Part shown: positions 8,573 to 16,592 of the stretch, piece by piece
Numbering within the stretch: the first letter of the stretch is position 1
Layout of the letters: each line of letters opens with the position of its first letter
Assembly: GCF_048006345.1 (NCBI RefSeq)
Contig: NZ_CP180351.1
Coordinates: 2,232,001-2,296,000, forward strand
Direction of reading: 5' to 3'
Origin: Marivita sp030148515
Lineage (GTDB): Bacteria; Pseudomonadota; Alphaproteobacteria; Rhodobacterales; Rhodobacteraceae
Length of the DNA: 64,000 bases
Notes under the pieces: model-generated
What the model saw: only the letters and a program-made list of their open reading frames with translations
Databases searched by the model: none
Told to the model about the DNA's origin: nothing
Position numbers and translations under genes: made by a program

Positions 8573-9196
8573 ATGAGCATAGACCTCTGGCTGACCTTCG
8601 TCGCCGCCTCCACCGCCCTTCTGCTGATCCCCGGACCGACCGTTCTGCTGGTGCTGTCATACGCCCTCAGCCAGGGCAAGCGCGTCGCCATCGCCTCGGC
8701 CAGCGGCGTCGCCTTGGGTGATTTCATCGCCATGAGCCTCTCGCTCGCCGGTCTGGGTGCGCTGGTGCTGGCCTCGGCCACGCTTTTCACCGTGCTGAAA
8801 TGGGTCGGCGCCATCTACCTCGTCTGGCTGGGTATCAAACTACTGCGCTCTGCGCCCAGCGCCGCCCTTCCAATCACTGCACAGACCGTCGAGGCGCGCT
8901 CGGTCTTCGCCCATGCCGCCTTCGTCACAGCGTTGAACCCGAAATCCATCGCCTTCTTCATCGCCTTTGTGCCACAGTTCATCACGCCCAGCGCCCCGCT
9001 CCTGCCGCAATTCGCCATCCTCATCACCACCTTCGTCACGCTGGCCGCATTAAACGCCTTCGCCTATGCTCTGGCCGCCGACCGTCTGCGCGGCTGGATC
9101 GGGCGCGAGAGCGTCATCGGCTGGCTGACCCGTGCCGGAGGGGCCACCCTGATCGCCATGGGGGCGCTGACCGCCCTTGCCCGTCGCACAAACTGA
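8573..9196 (+). CDS. LysE/RhtB family amino-acid exporter
   Basis: A 207-residue inner-membrane protein with about six hydrophobic segments and the family N-terminal signature (LIPGPTVLLVLSYALSQGKR), then GVALGDFIAMSLSLAGLGAL and a central FVTALNPKSIAFFIAFVPQF. LysE/RhtB proteins export amino acids or homoserine lactones; the substrate cannot be read from sequence. It sits 17 bases after mtnP and 7 bases before apt, and so belongs to the same transcription unit. Confidence 0.88.
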   Translation: MSIDLWLTFVAASTALLLIPGPTVLLVLSYALSQGKRVAIASASGVALGDFIAMSLSLAGLGALVLASATLFTVLKWVGAIYLVWLGIKLLRSAPSAALPITAQTVEARSVFAHAAFVTALNPKSIAFFIAFVPQFITPSAPLLPQFAILITTFVTLAALNAFAYALAADRLRGWIGRESVIGWLTRAGGATLIAMGALTALARRTN

Positions 9197-9203
9197 GACT
9201 GAC

Positions 9204-9746
9204 ATGACCAAGACCACGAAAACCGTCAAAGACTACATCCGCACCATCGTCGACTTCCCGCATGAAGGGATCATGTTCCGCGATGTCACCACGCTTTTCG
9301 CCGATGCGCGTGGGTTCCGCATGGCCATCGACCAGTTGCTTCACCCTTATGCCGGGGTCCGCTTCGACAAGGTGGTGGGGCTGGAAGCACGCGGCTTCAT
9401 CCTCGGTGGCGCGATTGCGCACCAATTATCCGTAGGATTCGTGCCAGTGCGCAAAAAGGGCAAGCTGCCGGGAGCCGTGATCTCGGAAGAATACACGCTT
9501 GAATATGGCGAGGCGGTGGTCGAGATCCACGACGACGCCATCCAACCGGGCGAAAAGATCCTGCTGGTCGATGATCTGCTGGCCACGGGCGGCACGGCAG
9601 AGGCCGGGCTGAAACTGATCGAACGGCTGGGCGGCGAGGTGATCGGCTGCGCCTTCATCATCGACCTGCCTGATCTTGGCGGCCGCAAAAAGCTTGAGGC
9701 GATGGGCATGGACGTACACGCACTCTGCGCCTTCGAGGGGCTCTGA
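9204..9746 (+). CDS. apt: Adenine phosphoribosyltransferase
   Basis: Apt converts adenine and PRPP to AMP. The 180-residue product has the N-terminal DYIRTIVDFPHEGIMFRDVT, the hood segment VVGLEARGFILGGAIA, KKGKLPG, and the PRPP loop ILLVDDLLATGGTA. I used the ATG at 9204; the open frame starts at an ATG at 9177 inside lysE, which would add nine residues with no family match. It closes the mtnP-lysE-apt salvage unit. Hairpins follow at 9786-9886. Confidence 0.93.
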   Translation: MTKTTKTVKDYIRTIVDFPHEGIMFRDVTTLFADARGFRMAIDQLLHPYAGVRFDKVVGLEARGFILGGAIAHQLSVGFVPVRKKGKLPGAVISEEYTLEYGEAVVEIHDDAIQPGEKILLVDDLLATGGTAEAGLKLIERLGGEVIGCAFIIDLPDLGGRKKLEAMGMDVHALCAFEGL

Positions 9747-9785
9747 ACCACCCCTGCTTCTTCTTTTTCCAAATATGCTGGGGGT

Positions 9786-9804
9786 TTGGGGGTGAAACCC
9801 CCAA
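9786..9804 (+). terminator. Hairpin downstream of apt
   Basis: Arms TTGGGGG and CCCCCAA around the loop TGAAA, 39 bases after the apt stop. There is no clean U-tract after it. Confidence 0.5.
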
Positions 9805-9842
9805 GGCCGCCGGTCAAAACCAGCGCTGCCTTTGACGAAAAA

Positions 9843-9886
9843 GGGCGCAATCCTTCGAAGGATTGCGCCCGAATTTTTGAAAATTC
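9843..9886. repeat. Two adjacent palindromes between apt and scoB
   Basis: 9843-9870 is a perfect 28-bp palindrome with arms GGGCGCAATCC around TTCGAA. 9871-9886 (GAATTTTTGAAAATTC) is a nearly perfect second one. They lie between two convergent genes, so a bidirectional terminator is the simplest role. Confidence 0.6.
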
Positions 9887-9895
9887 GGTCCTGCC

Positions 9896-10522
9896 TCAGA
9901 CGATGGTGGCCTCGGTTGCGGCCCGCAGTTCATCCTCGGTCACGCCATCCGCGGTTTCGACGATTTTCAGACCGCCCTCGACCACGTCAAACACACCCAG
10001 ATTGGTGATGATCCGGTCCACCACGCCAGCACCGGTCAGCGGCAGAGTGCATTCCTTGAGCACCTTGCTGTCGCCGTGTTTGTTGGTGTGATCCATCACC
10101 ACCACGACACGGCCAACACCTGCAACGAGGTCCATCGCGCCGCCCATGCCCTTCACAAGCTTGCCCGGGATCATCCAGTTCGCCAGATCGCCTTTTTCGT
10201 CCACTTCCATCGCGCCCAGGATCGCCATGGCGATCTTGCCGCCGCGGATCATGCCGAAAGAGGTGGCGCTGTCGAAATAGCTGGTATGGGGCAGTTCGGT
10301 GATCGTCTGCTTGCCCGCGTTGATCAGGTCAGGGTCTTCCTCACCCTCATAGGGAAACGGGCCCATGCCCAGCATTCCGTTCTCGGACTGAAGCGTCACT
10401 GTCATGCCCTCGGGGATGTAGTTCGACACGAGCGTCGGGATGCCGATGCCCAGATTGACATACATGCCGTCCTGCAATTCCTGCGCCGCGCGAGCAGCCA
10501 TCTGGTTGCGATCCCATGCCAT
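9896..10522 (-). CDS. scoB: 3-oxoacid CoA-transferase subunit B
   Basis: The beta subunit of a class I CoA-transferase (succinyl-CoA:3-ketoacid or acetate:acetoacetyl type), which transfers CoA to acetoacetate in ketone-body or PHB use. The 208-residue protein has GMYVNLGIGIPTLVSNYIP, the catalytic-Glu loop LQSENGMLGMGP, and AMEVDEKGDLANWMIPG. It is the last gene of a reverse-strand unit scoA-LOV kinase-scoB, with 44 bases between the LOV gene and this one. The choice of sco over ato or pca naming rests on general similarity only. Confidence 0.88.
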   Translation of the reverse strand: MAWDRNQMAARAAQELQDGMYVNLGIGIPTLVSNYIPEGMTVTLQSENGMLGMGPFPYEGEEDPDLINAGKQTITELPHTSYFDSATSFGMIRGGKIAMAILGAMEVDEKGDLANWMIPGKLVKGMGGAMDLVAGVGRVVVVMDHTNKHGDSKVLKECTLPLTGAGVVDRIITNLGVFDVVEGGLKIVETADGVTEDELRAATEATIV

Positions 10523-10566
10523 AGTGGTCTTTCCTTTGTTTGCCGTGAACGCCGCGTGCTGCGGCC

Positions 10567-11637
10567 TTATCCCTTGAAATCCGTGAAACCGACGGGGACG
10601 TCGATCATGATCACTGTACCTGCCGCGCCGCGCACGACATTGAGCGTGCCATCCAATCCTTCCAGCAGGGAGGACACCAGTCGCCCACCGACGGAATTGA
10701 TTGACGGAAAGGACATCTTGCGCGGGATGCCCACCCCGTCATCCGAGATGGTCATGCGCAACCCGCCAGCAGCAAGGCGGTTGACGCGCAATTCCAGATA
10801 GCCCTGATCCAAACCGTCAAAGGCGTGTTGAAACGCGTTCGACACAAGTTCGAAGGTGATCAGCGCCATGCGAATCGCGGCGTCGAGGTTCACCTCCAAC
10901 GGTTCGACCAGAGACACAAAGCGCACGCCGGGGCGGCCTTCGTTATGGGCGATGGTGTGCGAAATGCGGGACAACAGCGACCCAAGGTCGATCCCGTCGC
11001 GGTTCCATTGCTCATCAGCGAGCTTCATCTCTTCATAGACGAATTGCAGGCATTCCAGCCGTCGCGGCAGCACGTCCAACATCCGCAATTGGCGTTTTCG
11101 AGCCTCTGGCGAGAGAGCACCGTCTGCTTCCGCATTGTCCACCAGCGAATTGACGATCAATCCAAGGTCCTGACCGACCCGCGAACACACGGTGTCGAGG
11201 TGCAGGCGCGTCGCTTCGGACGCACGGTCCTTTTCGTCGTCGCGCAGTTCCTTCTGAATACCAAGGAAATAGACCGGTTTGCCCAAACCATCACTGATCG
11301 GTGCAATCAACAAGCGGTTCATGAACGCTTCACCCGTGGCGCGGTAATTCAGGATGTCGACGCTGACATCCTCACCGGCCTCGATGGCGTTGCGGATCAT
11401 CTGCACCGCTTTCGGGTCGGTGTCCGGCCCCTGCAAGAAACGGCAGTTGCGGCCAATCACGCGCGACCGCTGATAGCCTGTGGTCCGTTCGAACGCATCG
11501 TTGATGTAAACGATCGGATTGTCGTCGGAATTCGGATTGGTGATCACCATTGCGACGCTCAGCCGGGAAAAGCCAGCCAGAGCCTGGCTGTCGTCCAGGA
11601 CAGAGGTCAGTTTTGGTTTCTCAACAGATCGTTCCAC
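10567..11637 (-). CDS. LOV-domain (PAS) blue-light sensor histidine kinase-like protein
   Basis: The 356-residue soluble protein starts at a GTG. Residues about 20-130 form a LOV-type PAS domain with GRNCRFLQG; Cys65 is the residue that bonds to flavin on blue light, and NRLLIAPISD, FLGIQKE fit the same fold. Residues about 138-230 are the helical dimerisation region and about 250-350 an HATPase domain (ELVSNAFQHA, ISDDGVGIP, GGRLVSSLLEGLDGT). It resembles HWE/HisKA_2-class kinases, but where they have His before Arg-Val, this protein reads CSRVGQDL, so Ser152 appears to replace the phospho-acceptor. It lies between the two subunit genes of a CoA-transferase. Confidence 0.85.
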   Translation of the reverse strand: MERSVEKPKLTSVLDDSQALAGFSRLSVAMVITNPNSDDNPIVYINDAFERTTGYQRSRVIGRNCRFLQGPDTDPKAVQMIRNAIEAGEDVSVDILNYRATGEAFMNRLLIAPISDGLGKPVYFLGIQKELRDDEKDRASEATRLHLDTVCSRVGQDLGLIVNSLVDNAEADGALSPEARKRQLRMLDVLPRRLECLQFVYEEMKLADEQWNRDGIDLGSLLSRISHTIAHNEGRPGVRFVSLVEPLEVNLDAAIRMALITFELVSNAFQHAFDGLDQGYLELRVNRLAAGGLRMTISDDGVGIPRKMSFPSINSVGGRLVSSLLEGLDGTLNVVRGAAGTVIMIDVPVGFTDFKG

Positions 11638-11660
11638 GGCGTTTCGTATCGTTTCCTGTC

Positions 11661-12365
11661 TTAGGCTGCGGGTCTTGGACGGGTTGTGCGCTGTTCGATG
11701 CGCTTTTCATGCTCGCCTTGAATGATGCGATGCACATAGATACCCGGCAGATGGATGTGATCGGGGTCAAGCTCGCCCGGCTGGACGATTTCTTCGACTT
11801 CCATGATGCAGACCTTGCCGCACATCGCAGCAGGCGGGTTGAAGTTACGGCCCGTCTTGCGGAAAATCGCGTTCCCGGTGGTGTCGGCTTTCCAGGCTTT
11901 GACGATCGACAGGTCAGCAAAGATCCCCTCTTCGAGGATATAGGTCTGACCGTTGAATTCCTTGTGTTCCTTGCCTTCCGCGATCACCGTTCCGACGCCG
12001 GTCTTGGTGTAGAATCCGGGAATGCCGGCACCGCCGGCGCGCATCCGTTCTGCCAGCGTGCCTTGCGGATTGAATTCCAGTTCCAGTTCACCGGACAGAT
12101 ACTGGCGCATGAATTCCGCGTTCTCGCCGACATAGGAACTGATCATCTTCCTCACCTGACGGGTCTGAAGCAGAATGCCGATGCCAAAATCATCAACGCC
12201 TGCATTGTTGGACGCGAAGGTCAGGTCCTTGACACCGCTGTCGCGGATCGCACTGAGCAACAATTCGGGAATGCCGCTCAGACCAAAGCCGCCAGCCGCG
12301 ATCAGCATGCCGTCCTTCAAAACGCCCGCAAGCGCCTCGGTTGCTGATCCATAGACCTTTTGCAT
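11661..12365 (-). CDS. scoA: 3-oxoacid CoA-transferase subunit A
   Basis: The alpha subunit of the class I CoA-transferase, partner of the scoB product. The 234-residue protein has MLIAAGGFGLSGIPELLL, ASNNAGVDDFGIG, GAGIPGFYTKTGVGT and the C-terminal CGKVCIMEVEEIVQPGELDPDHIHLPG. Its alpha and beta genes normally touch; here they are separated by the LOV kinase gene (23 bases downstream of scoA). A promoter is expected in 12366-12531, where I see no distinctive site. Confidence 0.9.
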   Translation of the reverse strand: MQKVYGSATEALAGVLKDGMLIAAGGFGLSGIPELLLSAIRDSGVKDLTFASNNAGVDDFGIGILLQTRQVRKMISSYVGENAEFMRQYLSGELELEFNPQGTLAERMRAGGAGIPGFYTKTGVGTVIAEGKEHKEFNGQTYILEEGIFADLSIVKAWKADTTGNAIFRKTGRNFNPPAAMCGKVCIMEVEEIVQPGELDPDHIHLPGIYVHRIIQGEHEKRIEQRTTRPRPAA

Positions 12366-12531
12366 CGCGAAAATCCCCTATTGTTCAACGCACCGCTGTT
12401 TTGGCGCGTCAGCGCACCCGAGTCAACGATGTCCGGGCAGCCGACGGCCTGTGTCAACTGCGCGCATCATGTGCAAAATTGCTGTGTTTCAACGCGACAC
12501 TGGCTCCGCACGACGACGCGACCCACATGTC

Positions 12532-15108
12532 TCAGGATTTCTTGGCTGCCGCCTTTTTCTTGGCCGCCGGTTTCTTTGCCGGTGCCTTTTTCTTGCTGCC
12601 TGTCTTCGAGGATTTCTCCGCGATCAGCGCAAGAGCCATCTCCATGGTGACGGCATCGGGTTCGACATCCTTGGGCAGGGTTGCATTGACCTTTTCCCAT
12701 TTCACATAGGGGCCATAGCGGCCTTCCATAACCGCGATCTGACCGCCCTCCTGCGGATGTTCGCCTAGTTCCTTGAGCGGCTTTGCCGCCGATCCGCGGC
12801 CGCGGCCGGGATTTGTGCGTTTCTCAGCCAGTAGCTCGACAGCGCGGTTCATGCCGATCTCGAAAACGTCCTGAAAGTCCTTGAGGTTCACGTAGATCGG
12901 TTTCGTCTCATCAGGCAGCTGGTGCATGATGAACGGTCCGAACCGTCCGAGGTTGGATTTCACCTCTCCGCCATCGGGATGCATGCCGACCACGCGCGGC
13001 AGGGTCAGCAGCGTCACCGCCTTTTCCAGGGTCACGTCATCGGGCGACCAGCCGGGCAGGAAATCGCCCTTGGCCTTTGGCAGGCTGGCTCGCGGCGGTT
13101 TCTTGTTTTCCGGCGTCGCTTCGCCTTGCTGGACGTAAGGGCCGAACCGGCCGGATTTCAGCCAGACCTCTTCGCCCTGATGTTCGCCGAGCATACGCTC
13201 GTCCCCTTCGGCGCCTTCACCGGCGATCGGGCGGGTATAGGTACATTCAGGATAATTGCCGCAGCCGACAAAGCCGCCCGTGCGCGACGTCTTGAGGTGC
13301 AACTGACCCAGCCCGCATTTCGGGCAAACGCGCGGATCGCTGCCATCGTCGCGGGGCGGGTAGAGTTGCGGCGCAAGCGCCTTGTCCAGAACATCCAGCA
13401 CTTCGGTGATGCGCAGATCGGACGTTTCGGAAATGGCTGCCGAAAAGTCACGCCAGAACCGCTTGAGCAGTTCCTTGTAGTCCTTCTCTCCCGCGCTCAC
13501 ATCATCCAGTTCGTTTTCCAGCGCGGCCGTGAAATCGTATTCCACGTAGCGCTTGAAGAAATTGAGCAGGAAGATCGTCACGATCCGGCCCTTGTCCTCG
13601 GGGATCAGGCGGTTCTGTTCCTTGCGGACATATTCGCGGTCCTGGATCGTCGTGATAATGCTGGCATAGGTCGACGGGCGTCCTATCCCAAGCTCTTCCA
13701 TCCGCTTGACCAGCGTCGCCTCGGTGTAGCGGGGCGGCGGCTGTGTAAAGTGCTGATCCGGGGTGATGCTGCGCTTTTCGGCCTTTTCGCCCTGCATGAT
13801 CTGCGGCAGGCGCTTGTCTTCGTCATCGACCACGGCATCGTCGCGGCCTTCTTCGTAGACTCGCAGGAAGCCATCGAACAGAACGACCTGTCCGGTGGCG
13901 CGCAACACGACCTGACCGTCTGCGCTGCCCACATCGACCGTGGTGCGTTCGAGCCGCGCCGATTCCATCTGGCAGGCCAGGGTGCGTTTCCAGATCAGGT
14001 CATAGAGCTTGCGCTGATCTGCTTCGCTGATCTTGAGGCTGGCGGCGTCCTTGGTCATGTCTGTTGGACGGATGCATTCATGCGCCTCTTGCGCGTTCTT
14101 GGCCTTGTTCTTGTAGATACGGGCCTGTGCGGGGACATACTCGGCACCATAGCGATCCTTGATCGCCGCGCGCGCCTGATCGACAGCTTCCGGTGCCATG
14201 TCGATGCCGTCGGTCCGCATATAGGTGATGTGACCCGCCTCGTAGAGCCGTTGCGCCGCGTTCATGCACTGGCGCGCACCCATGCCGAATTTGCGGCTGG
14301 CCTCTTGCTGCAGTGTGGAGGTCATGAAGGGTGCGGACGGATTGCGGGAGGCGGGTTTCGCCTCGACCGACTGAACCGTCAGATCGCGGCTGGTGATCGC
14401 CTGAACTGCCAGCTCAGCCTGAGTTTCGTTTTCAAGGTCGTAGCGATCCAGCTTCTTGCCAGCCAGAACCGTCAGCCGTGCCTCGTATTCCTGACCGCGC
14501 GGGGTCGAAAGCAGCGCTTTGACCGACCAGTATTCACGGGCACGGAATGCCTCGATTTCCATCTCGCGTTCGACGATGAGCCGCAGGCAGACCGACTGCA
14601 CGCGCCCGGCGCTGCGGGCACCGGGCAGTTTGCGCCAGAGCACCGGCGACAGGTTGAAGCCAACAAGGTAATCGAGCGCGCGGCGCGCCAGGTATGCATC
14701 CACCAACGGAATATCGATATCACGCGGGTTGGCCATGGCTTCGGTCACGGCAGCCTTGGTGATGGCGTTGAAGGTGACGCGTTTGACGTCAGTGCTGGCC
14801 TTGATCGACCGGCGTTTGGTCAGCGCCTCTTTCAGGTGCCACGAGATCGCTTCGCCTTCGCGATCAGGGTCGGTGGCGAGGATCAGCGCGTCGTCGGATT
14901 TGAGCGCTTCGGCGATGGCGGCGACGTGTTTGCGCAACTCGGCTGCGATTTCCCACGTCATGTCGAACCCGTTTTCGGTATCGACCGATCCGTCTTTGGG
15001 TGGCAGGTCGCGCACGTGGCCATACGATGCCAGAACGGTGTAGTCAGACCCCAGATACTTGTTGATCGTTTTGGCTTTTGCCGGGGATTCGACAACGACA
15101 ACTGGCAT
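12532..15108 (-). CDS. topA: DNA topoisomerase I
   Basis: Relaxes negatively supercoiled DNA through a tyrosyl-DNA intermediate. The 858-residue protein opens with the Toprim domain (VVVESPAKAKTI, ATDPDREGEAISWHL), followed by GARSAGRVQSVCLRLIVERE and the active-site region GHITYMRTDGIDM with the catalytic Tyr. A C4 zinc finger (CPKCGLGQL ... GCGNYPECTY) and repeated topo C-terminal modules (GRFGPF/GRYGPYVKW) follow, and a Lys/Ala-rich tail ends in AKKS, as is common in alphaproteobacteria. It is 211 bases downstream of dprA on the same strand. Confidence 0.97.
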   Translation of the reverse strand: MPVVVVESPAKAKTINKYLGSDYTVLASYGHVRDLPPKDGSVDTENGFDMTWEIAAELRKHVAAIAEALKSDDALILATDPDREGEAISWHLKEALTKRRSIKASTDVKRVTFNAITKAAVTEAMANPRDIDIPLVDAYLARRALDYLVGFNLSPVLWRKLPGARSAGRVQSVCLRLIVEREMEIEAFRAREYWSVKALLSTPRGQEYEARLTVLAGKKLDRYDLENETQAELAVQAITSRDLTVQSVEAKPASRNPSAPFMTSTLQQEASRKFGMGARQCMNAAQRLYEAGHITYMRTDGIDMAPEAVDQARAAIKDRYGAEYVPAQARIYKNKAKNAQEAHECIRPTDMTKDAASLKISEADQRKLYDLIWKRTLACQMESARLERTTVDVGSADGQVVLRATGQVVLFDGFLRVYEEGRDDAVVDDEDKRLPQIMQGEKAEKRSITPDQHFTQPPPRYTEATLVKRMEELGIGRPSTYASIITTIQDREYVRKEQNRLIPEDKGRIVTIFLLNFFKRYVEYDFTAALENELDDVSAGEKDYKELLKRFWRDFSAAISETSDLRITEVLDVLDKALAPQLYPPRDDGSDPRVCPKCGLGQLHLKTSRTGGFVGCGNYPECTYTRPIAGEGAEGDERMLGEHQGEEVWLKSGRFGPYVQQGEATPENKKPPRASLPKAKGDFLPGWSPDDVTLEKAVTLLTLPRVVGMHPDGGEVKSNLGRFGPFIMHQLPDETKPIYVNLKDFQDVFEIGMNRAVELLAEKRTNPGRGRGSAAKPLKELGEHPQEGGQIAVMEGRYGPYVKWEKVNATLPKDVEPDAVTMEMALALIAEKSSKTGSKKKAPAKKPAAKKKAAAKKS

Positions 15109-15285
15109 GTAATGAACACCTCTCCTACCGTTCCAAGATCATCTTGGGTGTACCGCATATGGCGGCGCTAGAGGTGGGGCGCAAGCGGGAATTGTCAATC
15201 CGGGCTTGGCGCTGTCCCGGTATCGGGGGATGTCCTTGGGGTCGTAAGCCACTGGTTGTGCGATCGGCATTTCCCGAGTGGGACG

Positions 15286-15313
15286 GCCCCAAAAATTCGG
15301 GAATTTTTGGGGC
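15286..15313. terminator. Strong hairpin just downstream of dprA
   Basis: Arms GCCCCAAAAATTC and GAATTTTTGGGGC with two bases between, a near-perfect 28-base palindrome, six bases past the dprA stop. Read on the reverse strand it ends dprA transcription before topA; there is no long U-tract. Confidence 0.55.
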
Positions 15314-15319
15314 TGCGGG

Positions 15320-16465
15320 TCAACTGATGCGGGAAATCAGGCCACCGGGTTGGCGGTTGATGCGGCCATCCAGTTCAAGATCCGTGAGCGCGGGAGACAC
15401 GATCTTCGAGGTCGCACCGAGATCGCGGATCAGCTGGTCTTCGCCGATGGGCGACGGGCCCAACCGGTCAAGGATGCTTTGGTGCAGCCTAGCGACCTCG
15501 GCCAATGAACGCGGCGCTATAGTTTCCTCCAGCGGCAATTCACGAGGCGCATCCTGTGGCGCTTTTGTCATCGGGGTGAGCACTTCGATCACGTCATCGA
15601 CATTGCGCACGAGACGGGCCCCATCGCGCAGCAGCATGTTGCACCCGCTGGCGCGGGCATCGAACGGATGACCAGGCACCGCCATCACCTCACGACCTTG
15701 ATCGAGAGCGGTGCGAGCGGTGATCAATGAACCGGAGCGCGCGGCCGCCTCGACCACGATGACCGCTTGGGCCATGCCCGAAATGATACGATTGCGTGCC
15801 GGGAAATGGCGCGCCTGCGGTTGCAGACCCATGGGCTGTTCGCTGATCCGCGCCCCACCCTGCGCCACGATATCTTCGGCCAGTTTGGTGTTTTCGGAGG
15901 GGTAAAGCACATCCACACCGCCCCCCAGAACCGCAATCGTTCCGGTTTTGAGTGCGGCGAGATGCGCCGCTGTGTCGATCCCACGCGCCATGCCGGAGGT
16001 GACAATAAATCCCGCCTCTCCGAGACCCGAGGCCAAGGCACGCGCCATGCGACCACCGAGGGAAGACGCGTTGCGCGCCCCGACCAGCGCGATCTGGGGC
16101 TTTGTCAGAACGTCGCTGGCACTGATGGACCAGAGCATCGGTGGGGCATCGTCCAGATCAGACAGAGCTGTGGGATAGGCCGGATCACCCCGACAGATCA
16201 GCGTCGCATTCATCGCGCGTGCCGCCTTGAGTTCCGCCTGGATCACGCCCTCAGGGCAGATCTGATAGTTCTCGACCCCGGCGGCGCGGGCGATGTCGGG
16301 CAATCGCGCCAATGCCGCAGCGGCGCTGCCGTGATCGTGCATCAGCCTGTAAAACGTGCTGATCCCCACCCGACGCGAGCGCAAGAGACGGAGCCAGTCA
16401 AACCTTTGGTCTTCCGTGGTGGGTGGGAGTAGGGGGTGAGTGGAAGAGTTCTGTTCCAAGGCCAT
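15320..16465 (-). CDS. dprA: DNA-processing protein DprA (natural transformation)
   Basis: DprA loads RecA onto incoming single-stranded DNA during transformation. The 381-residue protein has a helical N-terminal domain (SRRVGISTFYRLMHDHG), the Rossmann core (IALVGARNASSLGGRMA, VTSGMARGIDTAAHLAAL, TIAVLGGGVDVLYPSEN, FPARNRIISGMAQ, ARSGSLITA) and a C-terminal winged-helix domain (IGEDQLIRDLGATSKIVSPAL). I used the ATG at 16465; the open frame extends to 16567 without family match. A 16-bp palindrome lies 39 bases upstream. Confidence 0.93.
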   Translation of the reverse strand: MALEQNSSTHPLLPPTTEDQRFDWLRLLRSRRVGISTFYRLMHDHGSAAAALARLPDIARAAGVENYQICPEGVIQAELKAARAMNATLICRGDPAYPTALSDLDDAPPMLWSISASDVLTKPQIALVGARNASSLGGRMARALASGLGEAGFIVTSGMARGIDTAAHLAALKTGTIAVLGGGVDVLYPSENTKLAEDIVAQGGARISEQPMGLQPQARHFPARNRIISGMAQAVIVVEAAARSGSLITARTALDQGREVMAVPGHPFDARASGCNMLLRDGARLVRNVDDVIEVLTPMTKAPQDAPRELPLEETIAPRSLAEVARLHQSILDRLGPSPIGEDQLIRDLGATSKIVSPALTDLELDGRINRQPGGLISRIS

Positions 16466-16503
16466 CCTGCCTCCGTCCGCTTGCAGGAACAGGAATAGTC
16501 TTT

Positions 16504-16519
16504 CACTGGTTAACCAGTG
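16504..16519. promoter_or_regulatory. 16-bp perfect palindrome upstream of dprA
   Basis: CACTGGTTAACCAGTG is self-complementary. It sits 39 bases before the dprA start and 73 bases after the intended tldD stop. No U-tract follows in either direction, which favours an operator over a terminator. Confidence 0.4.
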
Positions 16520-16592
16520 GTGAACGCAAAAGGGTGACAGAGAAGAATTCCTCCGCCACCCCCTCAAGGCTTTGATTTAGATTGGTTCTTTT

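Noticed and set aside
12922..15171. A 749-codon forward open frame opposite topA
   Set aside because: It is antisense to an unmistakable topA with all its motifs; high-GC sequence leaves long antisense frames open. The same holds for the 413-codon frame opposite ptsP and the 505-codon frame opposite mtnP.
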